Positions 1-7,596 of a stretch of DNA of 64,000 bases are shown piece by piece (position 1 is the first letter of the stretch; each line of letters begins with the position of its first letter). The position numbers and the translations under genes are program-made. This stretch comes from Chloracidobacterium sp. GTDB taxonomy: Bacteria > Acidobacteriota > Blastocatellia > Pyrinomonadales > Pyrinomonadaceae. The notes beneath the pieces are model-generated. The model saw only the letters and a program-made list of their open reading frames with translations. It made no database searches and was not told the origin of the DNA. The DNA lies in the NCBI GenBank assembly GCA_016716365.1, contig JADJWM010000009.1, positions 62,001 to 126,000 on the forward strand. Direction: 5' to 3'.

Positions 1-1302
1 CGCACCGTGCATTGAGGCTTCGCGGGTGCCGGAAACCAGCAGGTCGCGGCCGAGGACGTCGGCAATGATCTGCCGCCAGACCGGCGACGAATCAAGTGCA
101 CCGCCGGAAGCGGCGATCTCGCGGATGGGAGCGACCATTTTGAGCTGGTCAAAGATCTCGGCGAACCGAAAGGCGACCGCTTCCATCGCGGCCTGCAGAA
201 TATCGATCGCGTCGTGCGAGGCATTTAGCCCTAAGATCGCCCCCGACGCGTTTTCGTGATATCCCGTGCTTCGTTCGCCGAAGAAAAACGGCATCACGGT
301 AAGGCCGTGTGCATCGGCCCCGCGGCGGGCCATTTCTCTCCCGATCTCGGCGTCCGACCCTTCGATCAGCAGTGTTCGTTTCAGCAGTTCGTACAGCCCT
401 CCGCCGTCCGACAATGCACCGCCCACGATAACGCGTTCGCGGTCGATGCGGTAACACCAAAGCCCGGGCGGAATTTTTTCGGGCGGCTCGCCCTTGTAGG
501 CAACACGCATCGCTCCGGATGTGCCGATCATCAGCGCCGCCCTGCCCTTCTTCGTGCAGCCTGCGCCGATATTGTTCGCCGCCCCATCGCCGATAGCCGG
601 AAACCATCGCGTTTCTTTCAAACGCGGCCAGCGTTTGGCGAATTTCGAATTCAGCCTAAATGTCGCATCGTCAGCGGCGATCGGCGGCAGGCTCTCGGGC
701 TTGAGTTTCAGGAATTTGAGGAGGTCTCGGTCCCACTCGCATTTTCTGATATCGAACAATCCGGTCGCCGAGGCCATCGAAATACTCGTAGATGCTTCGC
801 CGAAAAACCGCAGCGAAACATAATCGCTTAGGCTGAGCCACCGAGCGGTCTTCCCCCAAACGGCTGGGAACGCCTTCTTCAGCCACAACAGTTTTGCCGG
901 CCAGAAGCTCGAATGAGATCGGGCCCCGATGCGGTTATGAACTTCCGATTCGTCGAACTTCCGCCTGAGAGCAACCGCTGCATCGCGGCCGCGCGTGTCT
1001 GCCCAGCCAAGGACTTTCGTGGTCGGCTTGCCTTTCTCATCCACGCCGACCAGGCTGTGCCAAAAGCAGCTTACGGCCGCGTGTGTGATCTCGCCCTTAA
1101 CGTCTTCGGCCCTTAGGAGCATCTCATCGATTGCCCGGCCTACCTGGTCGAGCGCCTTATCTGCATCGATCTCGGCCGCACTCTGGTTTGTTTTCTCGCT
1201 TCGCCATTCGTGGCGGACGAAGGTCTTCGAGACTAGTCTGGCCGTCGAGTCGAATAGAGCAGTTCGGACACTTGACGATCCAATGTCGATCGATAGGATC
1301 AA
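1..1302 (-). CDS. FGGY-family carbohydrate kinase, probably gluconokinase (3' end outside window)
   Basis: The reading frame is open from the window edge to an in-frame TAG just above the start, giving about 434 residues of a protein that usually has about 490. The N terminus has the FGGY phosphate-binding motif DIGSSSVR, followed by GWADTRG and, near residue 240, GDGAANNIGAG, which carries the usual catalytic-base Asp and the second ATP-site glycines. The family phosphorylates sugars or sugar acids with ATP in the cytoplasm; the DIGSSSVR start resembles gluconokinases, but the substrate is inferred. The start is unusual. A strong AGGAGG lies at 1326-1331, only TTG at 1302 (far away) or ATC at 1317 (8 bases away) can follow it, and a TAG blocks anything upstream. 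I list TTG as the conservative choice. Confidence 0.85.
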   Translation of the reverse strand, partial: MILSIDIGSSSVRTALFDSTARLVSKTFVRHEWRSEKTNQSAAEIDADKALDQVGRAIDEMLLRAEDVKGEITHAAVSCFWHSLVGVDEKGKPTTKVLGWADTRGRDAAVALRRKFDESEVHNRIGARSHSSFWPAKLLWLKKAFPAVWGKTARWLSLSDYVSLRFFGEASTSISMASATGLFDIRKCEWDRDLLKFLKLKPESLPPIAADDATFRLNSKFAKRWPRLKETRWFPAIGDGAANNIGAGCTKKGRAALMIGTSGAMRVAYKGEPPEKIPPGLWCYRIDRERVIVGGALSDGGGLYELLKRTLLIEGSDAEIGREMARRGADAHGLTVMPFFFGERSTGYHENASGAILGLNASHDAIDILQAAMEAVAFRFAEIFDQLKMVAPIREIAASGGALDSSPVWRQIIADVLGRDLLVSGTREASMHGA

Positions 1303-1418
1303 TTCTTTCGGTAAGATTGCGGGCTCCTCCTGTGATCGCTAGGGAATTTTTGAAACTTACGCATCAGGCGAATCGTTCTTTTCGAGGATACAGCAAAGAC
1401 CGCAAGAGGCGGCACGCG

Positions 1419-2075
1419 ATGAAAAGCAAGATAATGACACGGCTCCCGCTGGCGTTGTTGACGCTGTTCTCGGTCTTGATCGCGATTATCTCTCTTCGCT
1501 ATTTTTCGTTCGAACGGACCGACATTCTTACGGACAAACCCGACTGGATCTATTCGAACCCGCTCTGGCAAGCAGGATTTTATCTGCACGTTGCGTTCGG
1601 TGCGATCGCCCTGCTGATCGGCGGATTTCAGTTCTTTGGAAGCCTTCGAGACCGGTTCACCGCCCTGCACAGGACGTTCGGAAAGATCTACGTCGCAAGT
1701 GTCTTTGTCTCGTCGATCGCCGGACTTGGCATCGCGGTATTTACCGCTGGCGGCATCTTCGCAAAGACGGGTTTTGCGGCGTTGGCCATCGCGTGGATGT
1801 ACTCGAACTTTCGTGCCTACACGGCGATCCGAAGGGTTGACATCACCGAACACCGAAATTGGATGATCAGGAATTTCTCGCTGACATTCGCCGCTGTGAC
1901 CCTGCGAATTTGGCTTCCGCTTTTTCTGGCGGGATTCGGGATCAAGTTCGGCACGGCCTATCCTATTATTGCGTGGCTTTGCTGGGTGCCGAATCTGATC
2001 GTCGCGGAACTGATGGTCCGACGCTCCACCGCAAAGGCGGTCCTTTCGCCTGCTCCCGAGCAGGCCGCGGCCTAA
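1419..2075 (+). CDS. DUF2306 family integral membrane protein
   Basis: A 218-residue membrane protein of unknown function. Six or so hydrophobic segments can be seen, the first at residues 8-27. The family signature is present: a conserved HRTFGKIY after the third segment, then EHRNWMIRNFSLTFAAVTLR, where the His, Trp, Met and Arg are the usual conserved positions. The ATG at 1419 is chosen because the hydrophobic segment starts just after it and a purine-rich AAGAGG precedes it; the longer open frame upstream is an antisense shadow of the kinase gene. It is divergent from the sugar kinase and overlaps the convergent Mpo1-like gene by four bases. The short polar Ala/Pro tail is not conserved in the family. 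Confidence 0.85.
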   Translation: MKSKIMTRLPLALLTLFSVLIAIISLRYFSFERTDILTDKPDWIYSNPLWQAGFYLHVAFGAIALLIGGFQFFGSLRDRFTALHRTFGKIYVASVFVSSIAGLGIAVFTAGGIFAKTGFAALAIAWMYSNFRAYTAIRRVDITEHRNWMIRNFSLTFAAVTLRIWLPLFLAGFGIKFGTAYPIIAWLCWVPNLIVAELMVRRSTAKAVLSPAPEQAAA

Positions 2076-2377
2076 CGGCCCACCCCGACGATCTTCTTGA
2101 ACCACCAGCGAAGGCCCACGAAAAGGAAGCGATAATCCTTGAAAAACTCAGGCGGCTTCCCTTCGAAATAGTGGCCGATAAATTGGAGTATCCAGCCAAC
2201 TACGAACAGGCCCAAGGCGATCCGCCACAGTCCTGCCACAAAGAAACACACCGGGATCAGCAGCAGCGACAACGCGATCATCGGGATGCCGAAGCTGTGC
2301 ATCAGCCGGTTGACCGGATGCTGGTGTCCCGCGGAGTATTCTTCGATCCAATCGTCCCAGGTCCTTCCGCCCATCAT
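2072..2377 (-). CDS. Mpo1-like (DUF962) membrane protein
   Basis: A 101-residue protein with two to three membrane segments. It matches the DUF962/Mpo1 family, whose yeast member is a 2-hydroxy fatty acid dioxygenase of the ER. The conserved His-containing stretches are visible: HPVNRLMHSFGIP around residues 20-32 and QFIGHYFEGKPPEFF around residues 65-79. In bacteria the substrate is not established, so the enzymatic role is inferred from the family only. It is the last gene of a minus-strand run after the DUF2071 gene and folA, and its stop overlaps the convergent DUF2306 gene by four bases. Confidence 0.85.
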   Translation of the reverse strand: MMGGRTWDDWIEEYSAGHQHPVNRLMHSFGIPMIALSLLLIPVCFFVAGLWRIALGLFVVGWILQFIGHYFEGKPPEFFKDYRFLFVGLRWWFKKIVGVGR

Positions 2378-2426
2378 AATGGTGATCTCCTTTTTCGGTT
2401 TCGGATGATTCTATACCAAGTTCGGC

Positions 2427-2900
2427 CTAGCGGCGAAATGTTTCGACCCGCAGCCCGTCGCCCAACTCCTGGGACTCGACCGCCTCGAACCCGCTTAGAA
2501 AATCTTCGGGCATGAAAACATCGGCATCATCAACCGCGATCGGAATTCGAGTCACCAACCACTTTTTTATCGCATCGCCAAACTCCGCATATGTCTTGGA
2601 ACCGCCGATCACGAACAGATCGCAATTAAGGAACTTCGAAAGGTCGATCGCCTCTTTCTCGCTCCGCAAGAAAATGAGATTCTCAGCACGGTCGATCTGC
2701 GCCGAGCGGCTCAACACGATATTCAGCCGTTTCGGCAGCGGCCGGCCGATCGAACGCCAGGTGTTCATCCCCATCACGACCGCATTGCCCGTGGTCGTCT
2801 GCTTGAAAAATTTGAGGTCCGCCGGGTAATGCCACGGCAGTTTGCCGCCCTTGCCGATGGCCAGATTCTCCGCGACTGCAACGATGCCGATAATTGCCAT
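2427..2900 (-). CDS. folA: dihydrofolate reductase
   Basis: FolA reduces dihydrofolate to tetrahydrofolate with NADPH in the cytoplasm. At 157 residues it has the usual length. The folate-site segment LPWHYPADLKFF contains the catalytic Asp and the Trp of the Met20 loop. It is followed by the NADPH-binding segment VVMGMNTWRSIGRPLPKR and FVIGGSKTYAEF with the conserved GG. The ATG is two bases after the stop of the upstream DUF2071 gene, so the two are almost certainly co-transcribed. No thymidylate synthase gene lies next to it, unlike in many bacteria. Confidence 0.97.
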   Translation of the reverse strand: MAIIGIVAVAENLAIGKGGKLPWHYPADLKFFKQTTTGNAVVMGMNTWRSIGRPLPKRLNIVLSRSAQIDRAENLIFLRSEKEAIDLSKFLNCDLFVIGGSKTYAEFGDAIKKWLVTRIPIAVDDADVFMPEDFLSGFEAVESQELGDGLRVETFRR

Positions 2901-2902
2901 AT

Positions 2903-3607
2903 TCAGAAGGTGATCGGGGACCCTTTGTAGACCGCGATATCTGACCCTTTCGCCAGCAAGATCGAAGTCGGTTCCGCGTTAGACAGAAACGCAAATTCGT
3001 CACCGTAGGTCGCTCCGAAATCGACATCGATCTTTGGATCTTCCACCGAGAACAGCTCCCATTTCGGGTGCTCGACCTTGTATTCGTCGGTGCGTTGGTC
3101 GCCGCGTTTCGTGTAGCCCCAGTAGTGCTCGATGATGAACTCGCCATGCGAGCCCTCTGCCGGCACGCCGAGATTCTCGCCGCGTATGACACTCAGTTTG
3201 TTCTCGCATCCGTCACGCGACCAGCCGTAACCGACACTCTTTTCGTCCCGATAATTCGACATCTTCCAGCGTTCATACGGCTCACCGTACAAGATGCGTG
3301 CGACGGCGGCGATGGCACCGCGGGGCACGATCTCCTTTACGAAAACCACGCCCCGGCGGAGTTCATCGCCGGCCTCCCGCTTTACATAAAAACGCAGGTT
3401 CACTTCCTCAAAGTTCACGTGAAAGGGCACCAGAAAATCCAGAACCCGCGTGTCGAGGAACATAAACCCGACAAGGCTGACGAAACATTTGCCCTCGTGC
3501 AGATCGAGCTCGGTCCCGAGTGGAACTCGCGGTTCGAGCAACGCGGGATCGACCTCGTAATTCGCCATTATCAGGTCGTGCCATTTTGCCGTAAGGAATT
3601 TTTTCAT
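2903..3607 (-). CDS. DUF2071 (YqjF-like) protein
   Basis: A 234-residue cytoplasmic protein of the DUF2071/YqjF family, whose function is unknown. Typical features are the opening WHDLIMANYEVDPALLEPRVP, the LVGFMFLDTRVLDF segment, and the central VNLRFYVKREAGDELRRGVVF strand pair. The C-terminal half contains the usual acidic and aromatic stretch EFIIEHYWGYTKRGDQRTDEY. It is the first gene of the run with folA and the Mpo1-like gene. Its upstream flank is occupied by a palindromic repeat, so its promoter must lie within or just outside that element. Confidence 0.85.
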   Translation of the reverse strand: MKKFLTAKWHDLIMANYEVDPALLEPRVPLGTELDLHEGKCFVSLVGFMFLDTRVLDFLVPFHVNFEEVNLRFYVKREAGDELRRGVVFVKEIVPRGAIAAVARILYGEPYERWKMSNYRDEKSVGYGWSRDGCENKLSVIRGENLGVPAEGSHGEFIIEHYWGYTKRGDQRTDEYKVEHPKWELFSVEDPKIDVDFGATYGDEFAFLSNAEPTSILLAKGSDIAVYKGSPITF

Positions 3608-3619
3608 TATCGCTACATG

Positions 3620-3750
3620 GTACGACAGGCTTTCCAGCCTGTCGCCTGTGCCGCGGCAGAACTCAACCAGAATTTCAGGATATTACCATTCCGGAAGGAT
3701 CCCGCCCTTGAACGGGATTCCAACAAAACAGGCTGAAAGGCCTGTTTTAC
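3620..3750. repeat. palindromic intergenic repeat (bounded by two hairpins)
   Basis: The region between the DUF2071 gene and selB holds three hairpins. The left one is GACAGGCT/AGCCTGTC around TTCC (3624-3643). A middle one pairs ATCCCG with CGGGAT near 3698-3718. The right one is AACAGGC/GCCTGTT around TGAAAG (3727-3746). Left and right hairpins share the ACAGGCT..GCCTGT core, so the whole is an imperfect inverted repeat. It overlaps the last few bases of selB. Elements of this look are dispersed in many Acidobacteriota and other genomes, but I cannot confirm further copies from this window. Confidence 0.6.
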
Positions 3751-5666
3751 ATAACTATCCTCTTGTCACCGGCGCGTTTCGTCACGCCGACGCGGTCAAA
3801 GTATTCAAGCAGCGGTATGGCGTATTTCCGCGAAACGCCCGCGAGTTCCTTGAACGAAGGCACATCGATCAACCTGTTCGGCAGCGACTCGGCACGGACC
3901 CGGAGCGATCCCACCAGGCTCTCGATGACCTCTTGGCTGAAATAGAATTCGTCCGAAACCTTCACCAGCCCGATGCCGGCTGCTCCGACGCCAACCAGCT
4001 TGATCAGGTTGGCCGCAGGGATACCGGCAGCCGCGGCCGCTTCCGCGATCACTTCGTCGATCTTGGCGGGGCCGAGTCCGGCCGCCTTAACTTTGTCGCC
4101 GAGGATTTCCAGGAACTTCGCCTCCGGTCCGGACAGTTCGAGCGAATGGCCCTTCGACCTCACCACACCTTTTTCGATGGCGATCTTTCCTTCGTTCTCT
4201 AAGGCCGTCAACACAAACTTGAAGATCTCGACCGGGCTTCGTGCAAACAATTTCTCGCGCAGTTCTTCGCGAGGGATGCCGCGGGAGTGGGCGTCCCGTT
4301 CATGGTGCCGACCGACCGCCGAAAGCACCGACTTTTTCAGTTCATCGACGGTCTCCTTTGCAAACCATCTTCCGCCCGTTTCCAGGATCATTCCGCTGCC
4401 GGTGATCGCCGTCAGGGCGGAAGCGATCACGTCCGAACGCCATCCCGTCCGATGCTGCAAAAGATCAGGCGAAACGCCGTCGGCACCCGCGTCCCAAACC
4501 AGGATCTCTATCGTTCTCTGATGATCGCCGTCGGCCTCGGTCAACGCGGTGAGCAGGGTGCGGGCCGCCTCTCGCGCCCGGCTTTTGTGTTTCGGCGCCA
4601 ACGGATCGATGACCGTGCCACCCGCGATCGTCGTCTGCGGCGAATAGCTCCGAATGATGAACTTTTCACCCATTACGGCCGCAACAGGACCTTCGAGCCG
4701 GAATTGGACCAGGCCCGATCCGCCCGCGGCTATCTCGCCCTGCGGATCCACCAGAAAGATCCGGGCCAGCGCCTCGGCCGTGCCGATATGGACGCGGACC
4801 CGCTGCCGCGAACGCAGCGGCCGCGGGGCACTCTTCAATACCTCGACTCGGGCATCGAAGATCTGCACGGGCTCCAGCGTACCCGGTTCGGCCAGGGTCA
4901 TTCCGCGCGAAACCTCGTCGTGGTCGATGCCCGCAAGATTCACCGCGACCCTTTGGCCGGCGGATGCGTGTTGGGTCTCGCGGCCGTGCGTCTGGAGGCC
5001 GCGAATACGGACCTTTCGGCCTTCGGGCAGAAGCTCAAGCTCTGAACCCTCGCGGATCTCGCCGCTTGCGAGCGTGCCGGTCACGACCGTGCCAAATCCT
5101 TTAATAACAAAGCTGCGGTCGATCGGGAACCGAGTGACCTGATCCTCGCGGCGTGCACTGACCGAGTTTGCAGCGATCGCCATCGCATGACGCAATTCGT
5201 CAAGCCCGTCGCCGTTCGTCGAACTGACCGCGATCACCGGAGCATCCTCAAGAAAAGATCCTTCGGCCAATTCGGCGGCTTCCATCCGGACAAGATCGAG
5301 AAGTTCGTCATCGACCATGTCCTTTTTTGTCAGAACGATCAGCCCGTTTTGTACGCCGAGAAGGCGGCAAATGTCGAAGTGTTCGCGCGTCTGCGGCATC
5401 ACGCCCTCGTCAGCGGCGATGATGAGCAGCACGAGGTCGATGCCGCAAGCCCCGGCGAGCATGTTCTTCACGAACCGCTCGTGGCCGGGCACATCGACGA
5501 ACCCGATCCGGTGCTCGCCAAGATCGAGTTCGGCAAACCCGAGGTCGATGGTGATGCCGCGCTTCTTTTCTTCGGGAAGGCGGTCCGTGTCGGTGCCGGT
5601 CAGGGCCTTGATCAGCGTGGTCTTGCCGTGATCGATGTGTCCCGCGGTGCCGACGATGAAATGCAT
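3747..5666 (-). CDS. selB: selenocysteine-specific translation elongation factor SelB
   Basis: SelB carries Sec-tRNA(Sec) to the ribosome and binds the SECIS hairpin behind a UGA codon. The 639-residue protein has the SelB GTPase domain: GTAGHIDHGKTTL at the N terminus, RGITIDLGFAEL, DVPGHERFVKNML, and LTKKDMVDDE in place of NKxD. Domains II and III of EF-Tu type follow, with VIKGFGTVVTGTL. The last 280 residues form the winged-helix repeats that bind the SECIS RNA. The start is placed at the ATG before HFIVGTAGHID; the upstream extension overlaps the preceding gene and is not conserved. selA, selC and selD are not in the window. A predicted selenoprotein lies 0.9 kb away at 6566-7030. Confidence 0.96.
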   Translation of the reverse strand: MHFIVGTAGHIDHGKTTLIKALTGTDTDRLPEEKKRGITIDLGFAELDLGEHRIGFVDVPGHERFVKNMLAGACGIDLVLLIIAADEGVMPQTREHFDICRLLGVQNGLIVLTKKDMVDDELLDLVRMEAAELAEGSFLEDAPVIAVSSTNGDGLDELRHAMAIAANSVSARREDQVTRFPIDRSFVIKGFGTVVTGTLASGEIREGSELELLPEGRKVRIRGLQTHGRETQHASAGQRVAVNLAGIDHDEVSRGMTLAEPGTLEPVQIFDARVEVLKSAPRPLRSRQRVRVHIGTAEALARIFLVDPQGEIAAGGSGLVQFRLEGPVAAVMGEKFIIRSYSPQTTIAGGTVIDPLAPKHKSRAREAARTLLTALTEADGDHQRTIEILVWDAGADGVSPDLLQHRTGWRSDVIASALTAITGSGMILETGGRWFAKETVDELKKSVLSAVGRHHERDAHSRGIPREELREKLFARSPVEIFKFVLTALENEGKIAIEKGVVRSKGHSLELSGPEAKFLEILGDKVKAAGLGPAKIDEVIAEAAAAAGIPAANLIKLVGVGAAGIGLVKVSDEFYFSQEVIESLVGSLRVRAESLPNRLIDVPSFKELAGVSRKYAIPLLEYFDRVGVTKRAGDKRIVM

Positions 5667-5679
5667 TCTTGGTCCAGGG

Positions 5680-6117
5680 TCAGGAGAAGTAAGCGAACAG
5701 AACGGGGACGGAAACGACGAAAAGCAGGAAGATGACCGACGAGGCCGCCGAATAAAGCCACGGAAGGCCCAGATCGTTCGGACCGATAAGCCTAAGGCCC
5801 ACACGCTTTGCAACGATCAGCAGCAATAATGGGGCAAAAGCCCCTGTCAGCGAGGCCGCCCAGATCCGCCAGTCATTCCCGTCGACCTGACCCAGCGTGC
5901 CGTCCCAGGCAAGAGCAAGCAATACCCCGAAAATGATAAATGAGATAAAGAAACCGACCGAGATGCAGAGAATATTGGTCGCGAAAGAGAATGCCAACGC
6001 CCTGCCGAACGGGATGCCGTTCTTTTTGTTCAGCCAGCCGGTTTCAAGGAAAGTGTAGGCAAAGAAACATGCGAAAAAGATCGCGACGACCAGCCATTCG
6101 AGCGTATTGGCGGACAT
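5680..6117 (-). CDS. four-helix membrane protein of unknown function
   Basis: A 145-residue protein with four hydrophobic segments at about residues 8-28, 42-68, 87-105 and 122-143, and short charged loops. I recognise no family. The ATG at 6117 is preceded by GGAGG at good spacing. The gene lies between a DUF2442 gene (20 bases upstream) and selB (13 bases downstream), all on the minus strand, so it is probably co-transcribed with selB. This does not by itself connect it to selenium metabolism. Confidence 0.75.
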   Translation of the reverse strand: MSANTLEWLVVAIFFACFFAYTFLETGWLNKKNGIPFGRALAFSFATNILCISVGFFISFIIFGVLLALAWDGTLGQVDGNDWRIWAASLTGAFAPLLLLIVAKRVGLRLIGPNDLGLPWLYSAASSVIFLLFVVSVPVLFAYFS

Positions 6118-6137
6118 CAGGCGGCCTCCTTCCGTGG

Positions 6138-6380
6138 TCAGCGAAGCCGCAGCAGGCTCTCGACCGAAATATCCTCGTCGATCGAAGCCCAACGGATCCC
6201 CAGCCCGCCGCCGATCAAACGCCAGTTTTTCCTATCGCTCCCGTTGGCCTCTTCAAGACGCGGAAACCAGCTCAATGGAACCGAAATGATCCGTCCGTCG
6301 GCGAGGCCAACGTTGAGCGCATCATCGGAGAATTCAACATCAACGGCTAAAGGATCCACCTTCGCAGCAGTAATACCCAT
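6138..6380 (-). CDS. DUF2442 family protein
   Basis: A small cytoplasmic protein, 80 residues from the ATG at 6380 (98 from a GTG at 6434). It matches the DUF2442 family, with DDALNVGLADGRIISVPLSW and the C-terminal GGGLGIRWASIDEDISVESLL. Family members often lie beside toxin-antitoxin-like DUF4160 genes and are sometimes called antitoxin-like, but no partner is present here. The ATG is preferred because the conserved part begins just after it; neither start has a clear ribosome-binding site. It is the first gene of the run that leads into selB. Confidence 0.75.
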   Translation of the reverse strand: MGITAAKVDPLAVDVEFSDDALNVGLADGRIISVPLSWFPRLEEANGSDRKNWRLIGGGLGIRWASIDEDISVESLLRLR

Positions 6381-6493
6381 AAGTTGGTCAGTATTGTACA
6401 AAATAACCGCCGCGATGTCGTCCCGGCAGTCCACGGACGCGGTGCTCTTTTTGTGTCCGTCCGCGGGCTCTTATCGATCCGCTTCGGGCCGGA

Positions 6494-6522
6494 TTGAGAC
6501 CTTTGCTGAACTAGGGTAACCT
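6494..6522 (+). promoter_or_regulatory. candidate promoter of the Sec-peroxiredoxin gene
   Basis: TTGAGA (6494-6499), a 17-base spacer and TAACCT (6517-6522) form a weak sigma-70-like promoter 43 bases upstream of the peroxiredoxin ATG. The palindrome CTAGGGTAACCTAG (6511-6524) overlaps the -10 box and could be an operator. This is pattern matching only. Confidence 0.35.
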
Positions 6523-6565
6523 AGACGGCGTCGTAAAAATTCCGATCTTGAAGGAGAAAATCTTG

Positions 6566-7030
6566 ATGTTGAACGTAGGAGACGAGGCCCCGGATTTCGA
6601 GCTGAAGAGCCATCTGGACAAGGACCGGACGGTAAAATTGTCGGATCTGCGGGGCGAATCGAACGTCGTGATCGCGTTTCACCCGCTGGCCTGGACGCCT
6701 GTCTGAACGGTACAGATGAAAGGCCTCGAAGCGGAAAAGGAACGCTTCGAAAGCCTTGATGCCCAGGTCTTGGGCATTTCGGTCGACAGTGTGCCGAGCC
6801 ACGTGGCGTGGGCCGAATCGCTCGGCGGGATCAGTTTTGACATGCTCGCCGATTTCCACCCGACCGGCGAGGTGGCCAAGAAATACGGGGTTTGGCGGGA
6901 GGCCGGCGGCATTTCCGAAAGGGCCCTTTTTGTCGTCGATAAGCAAGGCAAGATCGCCTATATGAAGGTCCACGAGATACTGGACCAACCGGACAACGAG
7001 GTCCTTTTCGATGTCCTGAAGAACCTTTGA
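6566..7030 (+). CDS. selenocysteine-containing 1-Cys-type peroxiredoxin (in-frame TGA = Sec47)
   Basis: Peroxiredoxins reduce hydroperoxides through a peroxidatic Cys in the motif PxxxTxxC. Here the frame from the ATG at 6566 (AAGGAG nine bases upstream) reads through one TGA at 6704-6706 to a TGA stop at 7028, giving 154 residues. The TGA falls exactly where the peroxidatic Cys belongs: FHPLAWTPVUTVQM, with Pro40, Thr44, Sec47 and the active-site Arg119. The sequence before the TGA (VGDEAPDFEL..) and after it (ISVDSVPSHVAWAESLGG, RALFVVDKQGKI) is continuous AhpC/TSA-type sequence. There is no Cys anywhere else, so a resolving thiol must come from outside. A SECIS-like hairpin follows the TGA, and selB lies 0.9 kb away. 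Conventional annotation would start the gene at 6716 and lose the active site. Confidence 0.92.
6707..6756 (+). promoter_or_regulatory. SECIS-like hairpin for Sec insertion
   Basis: Fourteen bases after the TGA starts a hairpin. AGGC (6721-6724) pairs with GCCT (6753-6756), a small internal loop follows (C against AA), and then TCGAAGCG (6726-6733) pairs perfectly with CGCTTCGA (6743-6750). The apical loop is nine bases, GAAAAGGAA, and starts with G 27 bases after the TGA. Bacterial SECIS elements lie directly behind UGA, with an apical loop about 16-37 bases away and a G among the first loop bases, so the fit is good. The element is inside the coding sequence. Confidence 0.8.
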
Positions 7031-7038
7031 AGCGACTA

Positions 7039-7072
7039 GGGAGCGTGCGGACGCCGACGCCTGCACGCTCCC
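7039..7072. terminator. hairpin between convergent genes
   Basis: GGGAGCGTGC (7039-7048) pairs perfectly with GCACGCTCCC (7063-7072) over a 14-base loop. It lies between the convergent peroxiredoxin and DUF4112 genes, where a bidirectional terminator would be expected. There is no T-tract, so it may instead be a dispersed palindromic repeat. Confidence 0.45.
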
Positions 7073-7088
7073 TCGAATTCCAACCCGT

Positions 7089-7586
7089 CTAGATATTTCC
7101 CGTGACGATCTCCCAAATGATCGCCCAGATCACGTACATGCTTACAAGGATCGAGCCGATCAGCAGCAGGATCAGTACGCCGATGATCGCAAAGACAAAA
7201 AGGTAATCCGATGTGGTGCCTTTGTCCTTTCCCGTTGCGCGTTCCCGGATCAAGTCCATGTTCTGCTTGTTCGACTTCCAGAAGAAATCGAAGGCGTCGC
7301 CGATGAACGGTATCGTCCCGACCACATAGTCCAGCCCGATATTGAACGCCATCCGCAACAGCGTGATCTTCGGCACGCCATAACGCACACCCGCGAGCAG
7401 GATGTAAAACGACGCGAACGACGTCAGCGTATCGCCGAAGTTCGGCACAAGGCCGATTAGCGAGTCCAGCCCGAACCGCCACGTCGTGCCGGGAATACGG
7501 AACAACCCGTCGAGATAACGGGACAGATTCTCAAGCCCCTCCTCGACCTCGATCTCCCTTTGTTTTTGTCGTTGGATCGCGTCCAT
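7089..7586 (-). CDS. DUF4112 membrane protein
   Basis: A 165-residue protein of the DUF4112 family, of unknown function. The signature part is visible: LDGLFRIPGTTWRFGLDSLI, GLVPNFGDTLTSFASFYI and the repeated GTIPFIGDAFDFFWKSN. A long C-terminal hydrophobic stretch (about residues 128-160) makes one or two membrane segments. The N terminus is charged and helical. It stands alone between the peroxiredoxin hairpin and a palindromic repeat. Confidence 0.88.
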   Translation of the reverse strand: MDAIQRQKQREIEVEEGLENLSRYLDGLFRIPGTTWRFGLDSLIGLVPNFGDTLTSFASFYILLAGVRYGVPKITLLRMAFNIGLDYVVGTIPFIGDAFDFFWKSNKQNMDLIRERATGKDKGTTSDYLFVFAIIGVLILLLIGSILVSMYVIWAIIWEIVTGNI

Positions 7587-7596
7587 CGTTTTGGAC

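Noticed and set aside
1299..2105. 268-residue minus-strand open frame
   Set aside because: It is antisense to the DUF2306 gene; its sequence is rich in Arg and Asp with no family features, as expected for a shadow frame.
6381..6565. selC tRNA gene beside selB or the selenoprotein
   Set aside because: No long-arm tRNA with a UCA anticodon loop and a T-loop can be read in this or any other intergenic region of the window.
6716..7030. Independent short peroxiredoxin gene starting at the ATG at 6716
   Set aside because: It would lack the whole active-site half, has no ribosome-binding site, and the upstream frame through the TGA is full peroxiredoxin sequence.
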